Shown: positions 7,809 through 16,264, counted from the stretch's first letter. The stretch is 64,000 nucleotides of DNA from Actinobacillus indolicus (GCF_004519515.1 NZ_CP038145.1:62001-126000), one strand, 5' to 3'. Program-made: numbers and translations. The notes: generated by a model not told the origin, from the letters alone.

Positions 7809-7835
7809 ATTGGCATAGTAGACAAAATGGTTGCT

Positions 7836-7882
7836 AAAAAGTGGTTTAAAGCCTTATATTACGGGCTTTAAGCCACTTTTTT
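7836..7882 (+). terminator. Hairpin with T-run directly in front of the transposase
   Basis: AAAAAGTGG...TTAAAGCC (7836-7853) pairs over 18 positions, with one G-U pair, with GGCTTTAAGCCACTTTTT (7864-7881), followed by T. The stem and T-run look like an intrinsic terminator placed just inside the left end, and the putative TTG start lies in the T-run. Such structures can block read-through transcription from the host gene into the transposase. Confidence 0.65.
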
Positions 7883-8816
7883 GAATTATGAACCCAAAAA
7901 ATGTCATTTTTGCCACAGTAGCGACATTTGCAAACATGGTATAAGAAATAATATTCAACGCTATAAATGCAATGCCTGTAATAAAATATTTACCCTTAAA
8001 AAGAAATTAAATCCAATAAGTATTTGGAATGATTATTCAATAGGAAAACAAACCTATAAACAACTTGCCGAAAAATATCATTGTTCAATTAGAACGATTC
8101 AAAGATATCTCGAAAAATCCCCTAAAACAGCATTAAATCCACCACTATCACGTTATTTGAATATTATTGCGGATACCACCTTCTTTGGTCGTGAATTTGG
8201 TATTTTAGTCTTGATAGATTCGCTTTCTAAAAAAGTGGTTTACCATCGTGTTATTAAAACGGAAAAAGATGTTTATTACAGGATAGCATTCAATTCACTT
8301 CGTATGAAAGGCTATAAAATTCAATCAATTACCTGTGATGGCAGACGGGGTATATTGAAAGATTTATTGAATACACTGACGCAAATGTGCCATTTTCATA
8401 TGGTAGCCATTGTGATGAGAGCATTACGAAAAAAGCATCAGTCTATGGCAGGAAAAGAATTAAAAATCATTGCATTGACACTTAAACAGAGTTCTAAAAA
8501 AGACTTCTATTTACGATTACATCATTGGTATTTAAAACATAAAGCGTTTTTAGAAGAACGGTCAGATAAACCGAATGAAAAAGGCTATTATCCTTATAAA
8601 CATAGAAATGTAAGAAGTGCTTATCATAGTTTTAAACGTTATATGGATTATTTATTTACCTATGAAAAGTATGGCGATTTAAATATCGAAAAAACGACAA
8701 ATAGACTTGAAAACTTATTTGGACAACTTAAGAAGAAATTATCGCATCATACAGGCTTAACGAAAAGACATAAGGTTATGTTTATAAAGGATTTTTTAAA
8801 TAAAAAGAGTTGCTAA
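7881..8816 (+). CDS. IS256-like transposase with N-terminal zinc ribbon
   Basis: A 311-residue protein with an N-terminal C-x2-C...C-x2-C zinc-ribbon (CHFCHSS near residue 8, CNAC near 32), a helix-turn-helix (YKQLAEKYHCSIRTIQRYL, about 58-76) and a DDE-type core: ADTTFFG (first Asp), TCDGRRG (second Asp) and NRLENLFGQLKK (Glu). This matches the zinc-binding variant of IS256/IS1249-type mutator transposases. The only in-frame start I find is a TTG at 7881, since a stop lies 10 bases upstream; initiation is therefore weak and partly hidden in the upstream hairpin. The protein is short for the family, but all three catalytic positions are present. Confidence 0.85.
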   Translation: MNYEPKKCHFCHSSDICKHGIRNNIQRYKCNACNKIFTLKKKLNPISIWNDYSIGKQTYKQLAEKYHCSIRTIQRYLEKSPKTALNPPLSRYLNIIADTTFFGREFGILVLIDSLSKKVVYHRVIKTEKDVYYRIAFNSLRMKGYKIQSITCDGRRGILKDLLNTLTQMCHFHMVAIVMRALRKKHQSMAGKELKIIALTLKQSSKKDFYLRLHHWYLKHKAFLEERSDKPNEKGYYPYKHRNVRSAYHSFKRYMDYLFTYEKYGDLNIEKTTNRLENLFGQLKKKLSHHTGLTKRHKVMFIKDFLNKKSC

Positions 8817-8930
8817 GAATAATTAAAAATATTCATTAGCAACCACTTTGTCATATAGGCATAGTGTTTTCACGAAATTAGCAACCATTTTGTCTACTAT
8901 GCCTTTTTATTACTAAATACAGGCTGGTAT

Positions 8931-8954
8931 AGCAACCATGTTGTCTACTATGCC
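8931..8954. repeat. Extra terminal-repeat copy outside the insertion sequence
   Basis: AGCAACCATG followed by TTGTCTACTATGCC differs from the right terminal repeat (8880-8903) by one base. It lies outside the target duplication, between the element and the end of glpX, and is followed by CTTTTTAT, which resembles the target site. It is probably the scar of an earlier insertion of the same element. Confidence 0.75.
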
Positions 8955-8958
8955 CTTT

Positions 8959-9978
8959 TTATACATCCATTAATCTGTGTAACTCTGTATCTTTTCGATC
9001 TAGATAGTGATAAGACTCGATTTTACGAATCGTGCGAGAACGCCCACGGATCAATAACGTTTCAGTCACCGCCAAATTGCCTTTACGCTGAATTCCTTTA
9101 AGTAAACTGCCTGATGTAATCCCTGTTGCAGAGAAAACTAAATTGTCATCACGCACTAAATCTTCCAATTTCAATACTTCATTAATCGGCACATTTAATG
9201 CTTCGCAACGACTAATCTCTTTTTCCGCATAAGCGAAGTTTTCTAAGGTATTGCCTTTCACTTGGTTACGTGGAATTAATCTCGCTTGCATATCGCCTCC
9301 TAAAGCACGTACTGCCGCCGCCGCAACAACGCCTTCTGGTGCACCACCAATGCCATATAACATATCTAAATCCGCTTCAGGTAAACAGCACTGAACTGCA
9401 GCTGCCACATCACCATCAGGAATCGCCATCACACGAACGCCTAATTTTTGCATTTCAGCAATAACCTCTTTATGGCGTGGTTTATCTAATACAGCAACGG
9501 TTAATTGAGAAAGTAATTTCCCTTTTTTAGAGGCAACACGGCGTAGATTTTGCTCAATAGGAAGACTTAAGTCGATCATACCTTTAGCTTCACTGCCTAC
9601 CACCAATTTTTCCATATACATATCAGGGGCTTGTAAAAAGGTTTCTTTTCCCCCTGCTGCTAATACCGATAATGCATTCGCTTGCCCCATCGCTGTCATA
9701 CGCGTACCGTCAATTGGATCAACCGCAATACTGACTTCTTCATCTTCAGGGCGACATAAACCAATTTTTTCACCAATATAAAGCATCGGAGCTTGGTCAA
9801 TCTCCCCTTCTCCAATCACGACTTCACCACGAATTTCCATTTGGTTTAACAAAAAACGCATCGCTTTAACCGCAGCATCATCGGCAGCATTCTTATTGCC
9901 ACGACCAAGCCAAGCAAATGCAGCCAATGCCGCCGCTTCTGTTACACGGGAAAATTCGATAGAAAGGGATCTTTTCAT
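8959..9978 (-). CDS. glpX: Class II fructose-1,6-bisphosphatase GlpX
   Basis: A 339-residue metal-dependent phosphatase that removes the 1-phosphate of fructose-1,6-bisphosphate in gluconeogenesis. Recognisable motifs are GEGEIDQAPML, AVDPIDGTRM (metal and phosphate site) and YGIGGAPEGVVAAAA. The length is normal. It stands alone and is transcribed toward the insertion sequence; the extra IS-end copy begins 4 bases beyond its stop, so its own terminator may have been displaced. A reverse uptake signal lies upstream at 10028-10036. Confidence 0.95.
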   Translation of the reverse strand: MKRSLSIEFSRVTEAAALAAFAWLGRGNKNAADDAAVKAMRFLLNQMEIRGEVVIGEGEIDQAPMLYIGEKIGLCRPEDEEVSIAVDPIDGTRMTAMGQANALSVLAAGGKETFLQAPDMYMEKLVVGSEAKGMIDLSLPIEQNLRRVASKKGKLLSQLTVAVLDKPRHKEVIAEMQKLGVRVMAIPDGDVAAAVQCCLPEADLDMLYGIGGAPEGVVAAAAVRALGGDMQARLIPRNQVKGNTLENFAYAEKEISRCEALNVPINEVLKLEDLVRDDNLVFSATGITSGSLLKGIQRKGNLAVTETLLIRGRSRTIRKIESYHYLDRKDTELHRLMDV

Positions 9979-10027
9979 TTTAGGTTCCTTAAATAGAGAT
10001 GTGTTTGCAAAATTTTTGAGGAATCCT

Positions 10028-10036
10028 ACCGCTTGT
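10028..10036 (-). repeat. DNA uptake signal sequence, Apl type
   Basis: Exact core on the minus strand, in the glpX-glnS divergent spacer. TTTGCAAAATTTTTG at about 10003-10018 forms the AT-rich part. Confidence 0.8.
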
Positions 10037-10172
10037 AGGAAGTTATGTGCGGAACGAAATTGTAGGCGTTAGAGATTTTTTAGTCAATTTTTATCGTAAT
10101 TACTTGAACCATTTTGCGTTAAGCGTAATCAAGTGTAGAATGCGGTGATATTTTTATTAAATGAGAGTAAAT

Positions 10173-11849
10173 ATGAGCAACGAAGAGATTTTAAACAATG
10201 AACATCACGATGTTCGTGCCAACTTTATTACCCATATCATTGATGAAGATTTAGCGTCAGGAAAACATAATAACGTCTATACTCGTTTCCCACCTGAGCC
10301 GAACGGTTATTTACATATCGGCCATGCCAAATCTATCTGCTTAAACTTCGGAATTGCGGAAGATTACAAAGGCTTATGTAACCTACGTTTTGACGATACT
10401 AACCCTGTTAAAGAAGATGTGGAATACGTTGATTCAATCAAAGAAGATGTAAAATGGTTAGGCTTTGAATGGGAAGGTGAACCACGTTATGCGTCTGATT
10501 ATTTCGATCAACTTTACGGCTATGCGATTGAATTAATTAACAAAGGTTTAGCCTATGTTGATGAACTGTCGCCTGATGAAATGCGTGAATATCGTGGTAC
10601 ATTAACTGAACCAGGTAAAAACAGCCCATATCGTGATCGCCCGATTGAAGAAAACTTAGCGTTATTCGAGAAGATGAAAAACGGTGAAGTTGAAGAAGGA
10701 AAAATGAGCTTGCGTGCGAAAATTGATATGGCTTCACCATTTATCGTAATGCGTGATCCTGTGTTATATCGTATCAAATTTGCGAGCCACCACCAAACAG
10801 GCGATAAATGGTGCATTTACCCGATGTACGATTTTACCCACTGTATTTCGGACGCGATTGAGCGTATTACTCACTCAATTTGTACATTGGAGTTCCAAGA
10901 CAATCGTCGTTTGTATGACTGGGTATTAGAAAATATTTCGATTGAACGTCCACTACCTCATCAGTATGAATTTTCACGTTTAAATTTAGAAGGCACATTA
11001 ACCTCTAAACGTAAGCTGTTGAAATTGGTAAATGACGGTATTGTTGATGGTTGGAACGACCCTCGTATGCCAACAATTTCGGGCTTACGTCGTCGTGGTT
11101 ATACCCCTGCTTCTATCCGTGAATTTTGCCGTCGTATTGGTGTGACAAAACAAGATAACGTAGTGGAATACAGTGCGTTAGAGTCTTGTATTCGTGATGA
11201 CCTCAATACCAACGCACCGCGTGCAATGGCTGTAATTAACCCTGTTAAAGTAGTGATTGAAAACTTTGAGGGCGAAGAGTGGCTAACTGCACCAAATCAC
11301 CCAAATCGTGAAGAGCTTGGTAGCCGTGAATTGCCGTTTACCCGTGAACTTTACATTGATGAAGCAGACTTCCGTGAAGAAGCGAACAAACAGTATAAAC
11401 GCCTTGTATTAGGCAAAGAAGTCCGTTTGCGTAATGCTTATGTGATTAAAGCAGAACGTGTAGAAAAAGATGCGAGCGGTAAGATCACGACAATTTATTG
11501 CACCTACGATCCTGAAACCTTAGGCAAAAACCCTGCGGACGGACGCAAAGTGAAAGGCGTAATTCATTGGGTATCTGCGGTACATAATAAACCTGCGGAA
11601 TTCCGTATTTACGATAAACTCTTTACTGTTGCAAATCCAGGTGCGGAAGAAGATATTTGTTCTGTGGTAAATCCAACATCGTTAGTGGTTAAACAAGGTT
11701 TTGTTGAGCCAAGTTTAGCGAATGCAAAAGCAGAACAAGGTTATCAATTTGAACGTGAAGGTTATTACTGTTTAGACAGTAAAGACGGTAGTGCAGATAA
11801 TCTCGTCTTTAACTTAACGGTAAGTTTAAAAGAGAGCGTAGCGTTTTAA
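10173..11849 (+). CDS. glnS: Glutamine-tRNA ligase
   Basis: A 558-residue class I aminoacyl-tRNA synthetase that charges tRNA-Gln. It has the HIGH motif as HIGHAKS after PPEPNGYL and the KMSKS-equivalent as LTSKRKL. In this family the usual residue is MSKRK; here Thr replaces Met. The frame opens at 10161, but ATG 10173 (MSNEEIL) has GAGAG about 6 bases upstream and is preferred. It is monocistronic, with its own terminator. Confidence 0.96.
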   Translation: MSNEEILNNEHHDVRANFITHIIDEDLASGKHNNVYTRFPPEPNGYLHIGHAKSICLNFGIAEDYKGLCNLRFDDTNPVKEDVEYVDSIKEDVKWLGFEWEGEPRYASDYFDQLYGYAIELINKGLAYVDELSPDEMREYRGTLTEPGKNSPYRDRPIEENLALFEKMKNGEVEEGKMSLRAKIDMASPFIVMRDPVLYRIKFASHHQTGDKWCIYPMYDFTHCISDAIERITHSICTLEFQDNRRLYDWVLENISIERPLPHQYEFSRLNLEGTLTSKRKLLKLVNDGIVDGWNDPRMPTISGLRRRGYTPASIREFCRRIGVTKQDNVVEYSALESCIRDDLNTNAPRAMAVINPVKVVIENFEGEEWLTAPNHPNREELGSRELPFTRELYIDEADFREEANKQYKRLVLGKEVRLRNAYVIKAERVEKDASGKITTIYCTYDPETLGKNPADGRKVKGVIHWVSAVHNKPAEFRIYDKLFTVANPGAEEDICSVVNPTSLVVKQGFVEPSLANAKAEQGYQFEREGYYCLDSKDGSADNLVFNLTVSLKESVAF

Positions 11850-11867
11850 GCTGCATAAATCATAATG

Positions 11868-11898
11868 AAAACCACCTTTTCAGGTGGTTTTCTTTTTT
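11868..11898. terminator. Terminator shared by glnS and efeU
   Basis: AAAACCACCT (11868-11877) pairs with AGGTGGTTTT (11882-11891) around TTTC, followed by CTTTTTT on the plus strand. On the minus strand the stem is flanked by TTTTCATT. It lies between two convergent genes. Confidence 0.88.
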
Positions 11899-13617
11899 CT
11901 ATCTATTCATCACTTTCATCACCACCGGAATTAACGCCAAATAAACCAGCTGTGCTACTAGTCCTTCCATTGAGGCGTAAAAGCCAATGGCGGTGATATT
12001 GGGTAGTCCGTCAATAATATGGCGAGGTAGCATTTGTGTCAGTTGCAAGGCTTGAATACTGACCCCAAGGATTTTAAAACCAAGCCCATAAATTAAGACT
12101 GTCATCACTTTGAACAGATGATGGATCGGCAATTTGTGGGAAAAGCGTTGCATTACCCACGCCATTATCGCTAGCAAAATAAGTGCCGACAAAATCCCCA
12201 GCAAGAAATCTTGCATCGTCATTAACGGCAACATTCCCGCGTAAAATAAAATCGTTTCTGCCCCTTCTCGAAAGACCGACAAGAAACTTAACGCCAGCAT
12301 TGAGAATAAGCTCCCTGTGGCAAGGGCTTGGGCGACTTGTTTATTGATAAAGTTTTGCCAGCCTTTGAGCGAAGCCTTGCTATGTAACCACGCCCCGACA
12401 AAAAGCATCATCAAAACTGCCACAATTCCCACCGCACCTTCGAGAATTTCACGGTTTGTGCCAGCAGAAATCGCTGGGAAAAGTTGCTGTAAGGCAACAG
12501 CTCCGCCAATACTCGCCACAACGCCCAATCCTGCCCCTGTATAAACCCAGCGTCTTGCTTGGGGTTGGTTGGCAACATTTAGGGTGGTGAGCAACGCCAT
12601 AATAATCAGCAGAGCTTCCGTTCCTTCACGCAATAAAATCAACATCGCATCAACAATGCCATAGCTTGAAGCCAAATCAAGCCGTTGCAGATCGTCAAGC
12701 AAGGTTCTGAAATGCGACAGATTTTCCACCTGATTGCCCTTTACCAAAATGATCGGCAAATCGCTTTCCACCCGATTATATAACGCACCATCCCGTGTTC
12801 GCACTTCCCCTTCAAAGACTGCCCATTGCTGAATAAAGAGCATAATGTCCGCTTGCCCTTGCGAAATTTGGTTTTCGCTAAAGGCTTGATAACTTTTTTC
12901 CAATAACGCAATGCCGTCTTTCAATGTTGTTGGGGCATCGGCTTGCACTGCTTGCGGTTGTAACTGGTTGCCCGATTTAAAATCCTCTAACGCATCGCCT
13001 AATTTGACCGCTTGTGTCTGCATTTCAGGGAAATTTGCTGGCTCGGACAACATCGCAATACGCAGCAAGGTCATCGCCGTTTCAATCTGCCCATAATGCC
13101 CTAGACTGGTTTCTCGCACCACTTTTTCATTCAGCGTCCAAGTTTGGTTAAAACGTTTATAGGCTTGTTGAACCGCATCGAGATCCTGTTGTTGAGTTGC
13201 TTGCAACAGTTTTTGATAAACAGGCATCACCCGTTTGGCAAATTGCTGACGCTTCTGCTCGTAATCTACGGGATTTTGCTCTTTCTCAAAGGCATAAAGG
13301 GCTTTGGAAAGCTGTTCAAAATGGGCTAAATCAGGTTGAGCAATCGCAATTTTCAGCGAAGAACTGACCGCTTGTCCTGCTTGCGATTGATGGCTTGGGA
13401 TCGCTTCAAACTCTTGCTGTAAAGCGGTGAGATAAGGCTGAGATTTTGCACTTTCCCCTTTTTTCACTTCCGCCATCGCATCGGATAAATGCACAAATAA
13501 GTGACTGGTTTCCACCTTTGCATAAGCACAAACGCCCAGCGTTAAGCTGAGCGTAAATATGGCAAAAAAGCGGTTAAAGCTGTTCAAACAATGATTTACC
13601 CAAGTAATCATTTTCAT
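11899..13617 (-). CDS. efeU: FTR1-family iron permease with N-terminal periplasmic domain (EfeU type)
   Basis: A 572-residue protein. A signal-like hydrophobic start (ending in VCAYA) is followed by about 290 residues of helical periplasmic sequence. The C-terminal half is the FTR1 permease with two REGxE iron-binding motifs, REGTEALL (about residue 330) and REGAETILF (about 450), and at least six further membrane segments. Classical E. coli EfeU lacks the long N-terminal domain. I choose ATG 13617 because AGGAG lies 6 bases upstream; the open frame reaches 13641. The start lies 44 bases inside the efeB end, suggesting translational coupling. With EfeO and EfeB it should take up iron. Confidence 0.9.
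   Translation of the reverse strand: MKMITWVNHCLNSFNRFFAIFTLSLTLGVCAYAKVETSHLFVHLSDAMAEVKKGESAKSQPYLTALQQEFEAIPSHQSQAGQAVSSSLKIAIAQPDLAHFEQLSKALYAFEKEQNPVDYEQKRQQFAKRVMPVYQKLLQATQQQDLDAVQQAYKRFNQTWTLNEKVVRETSLGHYGQIETAMTLLRIAMLSEPANFPEMQTQAVKLGDALEDFKSGNQLQPQAVQADAPTTLKDGIALLEKSYQAFSENQISQGQADIMLFIQQWAVFEGEVRTRDGALYNRVESDLPIILVKGNQVENLSHFRTLLDDLQRLDLASSYGIVDAMLILLREGTEALLIIMALLTTLNVANQPQARRWVYTGAGLGVVASIGGAVALQQLFPAISAGTNREILEGAVGIVAVLMMLFVGAWLHSKASLKGWQNFINKQVAQALATGSLFSMLALSFLSVFREGAETILFYAGMLPLMTMQDFLLGILSALILLAIMAWVMQRFSHKLPIHHLFKVMTVLIYGLGFKILGVSIQALQLTQMLPRHIIDGLPNITAIGFYASMEGLVAQLVYLALIPVVMKVMNR
13367..13375 (-). repeat. DNA uptake signal sequence, Apl type
   Basis: Exact core inside the periplasmic-domain coding part of efeU, preceded by CTG as in the standard extended motif; no AT-rich partner is obvious. 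Confidence 0.7.
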
Positions 13618-14770
13618 CTTTAACTCCTGCAAAGCACGCAAATAATCCGCTACCGATATGGGTAATGTATTCGTTCATCTTGTCGATATTGCCAAGGCTG
13701 TTTTGAATGGTGATAAACTGTTGCGGATCTTTTTGGAACGAGATAAACAACAAACCTGCATCAAACTGCCCTGTTTTCGGATCAACACCGCTGGCATAAG
13801 AGAAGGAACGTCTTAACATCTGTAACCCTGTCTTTTTCGCCAAATGCAAATGGGAAATTTCAGGGATAACAGGATTGCCTTTTTCATCTTTCTGCTCAAG
13901 ATTAACCGTATCAAACTCCTGTTTCTTCCCAATCGGCGCACCGCTGTCTCGATGGCGACCAAAGGTTTCTTCTTGCCCGTTGAGATTTGTGCGATCCCAA
14001 GTTTCCAAGTGCATTTGAATACGGCGAGCCACTAAAAATGTGCCATTTTTCAACCAGTTATCGTCCTGATACCAGACGGTTTCATCAAGTGCTTTGCCTT
14101 GCGGATTACCCGTGCCGTCTTTAAATCCGAACAGGTTACGTGGCGTATCGCCCCCTTCAAAGGAATTAAAACCCGCTTGGCTCCAACGCATTGTAATGTT
14201 CGCACGAGCGGCACGCACCAAGTTACGCACGGCGTGGAATGCCACTTGCGGATCGTCGGCACAGGCTTGGATACAGATGTCGCCGCCGGTGTAATGCTCT
14301 TTGAGCTGATCTCGTGGAAAGTGCGGTAGATCTTTAAGCTGTTTTGGCTTGAACTGTGCAATGCCAAGCTTATCAAAGAAAGACGCAGTGACACCAAAGG
14401 TCAGGGTGAGATTGTACGGATTTAAACTGTCCGCTTCGCCCGTATCGGTTGGCGGAATATAGGCATTGTCAGGGTAGCTTTTCACATTCAGCCCCTGCGT
14501 TAATTTCGCACTATAATCCGTCCACATTTTAAACATCTCTTTGATTTTATTGAGATCGGTGGAATGTAGATCTAACACCATAAAATAGATGTTTTTTTGT
14601 GCAGGTGTAGCGATACCTTGTTGATGTGTTCCGTAAAATGAATAGATATTTTTAATTTTAGGGGTTGCTCTCGGCTCCAAGGCAAAAGCGGTGCTAGCCA
14701 TCACGCCAGCGCCCAATACCGCAGCTTGTTTAAGGAAGTCACGACGAGCAGTAGAATTTGTTCCGCTCAT
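13574..14770 (-). CDS. efeB: Dyp-type haem peroxidase / deferrochelatase EfeB
   Basis: A 398-residue periplasmic haem protein. The N-terminus has a twin-arginine signal (ARRDFLKQAAVLGAGVMAS...AFA), as expected for export of a folded haem enzyme. Dyp signature segments include NLFGFKDGTGNP (the GxxDG motif with its catalytic Asp) and ARRIQMHLETWDR. EfeB acts with EfeO and EfeU in ferrous iron uptake; a role in extracting iron from haem has also been proposed. It starts 9 bases after efeO and overlaps efeU. Confidence 0.93.
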   Translation of the reverse strand: MSGTNSTARRDFLKQAAVLGAGVMASTAFALEPRATPKIKNIYSFYGTHQQGIATPAQKNIYFMVLDLHSTDLNKIKEMFKMWTDYSAKLTQGLNVKSYPDNAYIPPTDTGEADSLNPYNLTLTFGVTASFFDKLGIAQFKPKQLKDLPHFPRDQLKEHYTGGDICIQACADDPQVAFHAVRNLVRAARANITMRWSQAGFNSFEGGDTPRNLFGFKDGTGNPQGKALDETVWYQDDNWLKNGTFLVARRIQMHLETWDRTNLNGQEETFGRHRDSGAPIGKKQEFDTVNLEQKDEKGNPVIPEISHLHLAKKTGLQMLRRSFSYASGVDPKTGQFDAGLLFISFQKDPQQFITIQNSLGNIDKMNEYITHIGSGLFACFAGVKDENDYLGKSLFEQL

Positions 14771-14779
14771 AACTTATCC

Positions 14780-15592
14780 CTATTTGCCAAGAAGAATACC
14801 CATTTGAGCTAAAGGCTCGCCTAATTTGTTTACTGCTTCCGCCAGTGCTTTAATATCTTTGTCTGTCAACGTGTTGTAAGGCACATAATCATAGCCGTCT
14901 TTTGACTTATTATGTTTCGCCAATAACACATTCACATCTTGGAAGCGATCAGCAATCTCTTTTGCCAATTTCGCATCTTTTTGCTCTAATTTTGCCTTAA
15001 AGATCTCATAAATTTTTTCCGCCCCTTCGATGTTGGCTTTGAAATCATAAAGGTCAGTTTTTGAGAAAATCTCTTCTTCGCCCGTTACTTTTGTGGTAGA
15101 TACTTCATTTAACAAATCCACCGCACCGGTAATCATTAAATCAGGGGTCACTTCCGCCGTTGGAATTTTCGCACGCAATTCTTTCACATCTTTGATCAAC
15201 TGATCAGCGGTCGCTTCTGTGCCTTTTGTGGTATTTTGCTCCCAAAGCACTTTCTCAATTTTATGGAAACCCGACCAATCTTTCTCGGTTTTTCCTTCTT
15301 CACTTAAATCCGCAAGACGAGCATCAATACGTGGATCTAAATCGCCAAAACTCTCTGCAATCGGCTCTGAACGCTCAAAGTACATACGTGCAAGCGGATA
15401 GATTTGCTTCGCTTTTTCCACATCGCCTGCTTTCAAATACCCTACAAATTTCTCGGTATCTGTCACTAATTGATCGATTTGCCCAACTACAAATTCCTTA
15501 TAAGTTTGGGTTTCTTTAGATAAATCCGTTGCAAAAACTGAAGTGGCAACAAATAAACTTGAAATCGCAAGGGTGAGAGATTTTAAACGCAT
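14780..15592 (-). CDS. efeO: EfeO/EfeM-type periplasmic iron-binding protein
   Basis: A 270-residue secreted protein of the imelysin-like (M75-type) group. A signal peptide (MRLKSLTLAISSLFVATSVFA) is followed by the helical EfeO domain with YPLARMYFERSEPIAESFGDLD and DWSGFHKIEKVLWE, which carry the expected Glu/His residues. The N-terminal cupredoxin domain of E. coli EfeO is absent, so this is the short EfeM-like form. ATG 15592 is chosen for its AAAGGAG ribosome site; the frame extends to 15664. It is the first gene of the efe operon. Confidence 0.9.
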   Translation of the reverse strand: MRLKSLTLAISSLFVATSVFATDLSKETQTYKEFVVGQIDQLVTDTEKFVGYLKAGDVEKAKQIYPLARMYFERSEPIAESFGDLDPRIDARLADLSEEGKTEKDWSGFHKIEKVLWEQNTTKGTEATADQLIKDVKELRAKIPTAEVTPDLMITGAVDLLNEVSTTKVTGEEEIFSKTDLYDFKANIEGAEKIYEIFKAKLEQKDAKLAKEIADRFQDVNVLLAKHNKSKDGYDYVPYNTLTDKDIKALAEAVNKLGEPLAQMGILLGK

Positions 15593-15631
15593 AGAAAGCT
15601 CCTTTTGTTTTATTAATAAATATAAATACAA

Positions 15632-15646
15632 CTTATTATCAATAAG
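15632..15646. promoter_or_regulatory. Possible Fur box upstream of efeO
   Basis: CTTATTATCAATAAG has perfect 6-base inverted arms and lies in a very AT-rich stretch 40-54 bases before the efeO start, resembling part of the Fur consensus (GATAATGATAATCATTATC). Control by Fur is expected for an iron uptake operon, but the match is partial. Confidence 0.5.
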
Positions 15647-15798
15647 AATAAATCTTTCATTCACGTTTTACAATCGAATTTACTAAAAAATCGACGTAAT
15701 GCCCTTTTTTTCGTCAGTTAATTTTATTTTTAAAATAAATGTTTGACAGCTATGCAGAAATCCGTAAAATGCACAGCGTTTTCAACGACAACTCAAAT

Positions 15799-15874
<76 letters not shown>

Positions 15875-15888
15875 TATTCTTATCCAAT

Positions 15889-15962
15889 GGCGCGTTAGCA
15901 AAGCGGTTATGCACTGGATTGCAAATCCATGTAGCTCGGTTCGACTCCGGGACGCGCCTCCA
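15889..15962 (+). tRNA. tRNA-Cys (GCA)
   Basis: A 74-nt cloverleaf with acceptor arms GGCGCGT and ACGCGCC, anticodon loop TTGCAAA (anticodon GCA), T-loop GGTTCGACTCC and encoded CCA. It is cotranscribed with the preceding tRNA-Gly, an arrangement also found in enteric bacteria. Confidence 0.97.
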
Positions 15963-16210
15963 TTATTTAATTTCATAACTGCGCTTAATTCTCTAGATAC
16001 TCTATTTTAATCAAAAAATAATGTCCATTTATAGTCTTAAAGGCTTAATTCAGGTCATTCTGTAATGTATGAATATGAGATTTCACTGCATGTGCTTCTA
16101 GAATTTCTACATTTTGTAAGATCATAACTACCTTAAAATACCACCTATATCTACCTGAAATTTTCCATAAATTACCTTTCTTCACTTCGAAATAAAAACA
16201 AATTAGCTAT
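15963..16210. other. AT-rich spacer between tRNA-Cys and the formate dehydrogenase operon
   Basis: There is no conserved gene here. The plus-strand side is AT-rich and has no convincing terminator for the tRNAs. The only coding candidate is a 26-codon minus-strand frame (ATG at 16125, stop at 16045-16047) with AAGGTAG upstream; its peptide starts MILQNVEILEAHAV. I do not recognise it, and it could be a chance frame or a decayed gene end. Confidence 0.4.
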
Positions 16211-16243
16211 AAAAAATGCCGATCAGCTTAACTGATCGGCATT
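16211..16243 (-). terminator. Terminator of fdnG-fdxH-fdnI
   Basis: A perfect 12-bp stem AATGCCGATCAG (16215-16226) / CTGATCGGCATT (16232-16243) with a 5-base loop. Read on the minus strand it is followed by a T-run (plus-strand A-run 16211-16216). Confidence 0.92.
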
Positions 16244-16264
16244 AATATCATCGTTGTTTGAATA

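Larger units (their letters stand above)
7812..8903 (+). mobile_element. Complete insertion sequence, IS256-family-like
   Basis: The 1092-bp element has perfect 24-bp terminal inverted repeats (7812-7835 and 8880-8903, beginning GGCATAGTAGACAAAATGG) and is flanked by an exact 8-bp direct repeat TTTTTATT (7804-7811 and 8904-8911). Intact ends, target duplication and an open transposase frame indicate a recent and potentially active insertion. An 8-9 bp duplication and a single mutator-type transposase fit the IS256 family. A partial extra terminal-repeat copy lies inside the right end at 8838-8861. Confidence 0.92.

Noticed and set aside
12317..13329. Several short plus-strand open frames opposite efeU
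   Set aside because: They are antisense shadows of the GC-richer efe genes, without ribosome sites or recognisable domains.
14319..14327. Hin-type uptake signal in efeB as proof of transfer of the efe operon
   Set aside because: A single unpaired 9-mer in coding DNA is expected about once by chance in a window of this size.
14050..14397. 115-codon minus-strand open frame inside efeB
   Set aside because: It is a shifted frame of efeB on the same strand, whose proper frame carries all Dyp motifs.
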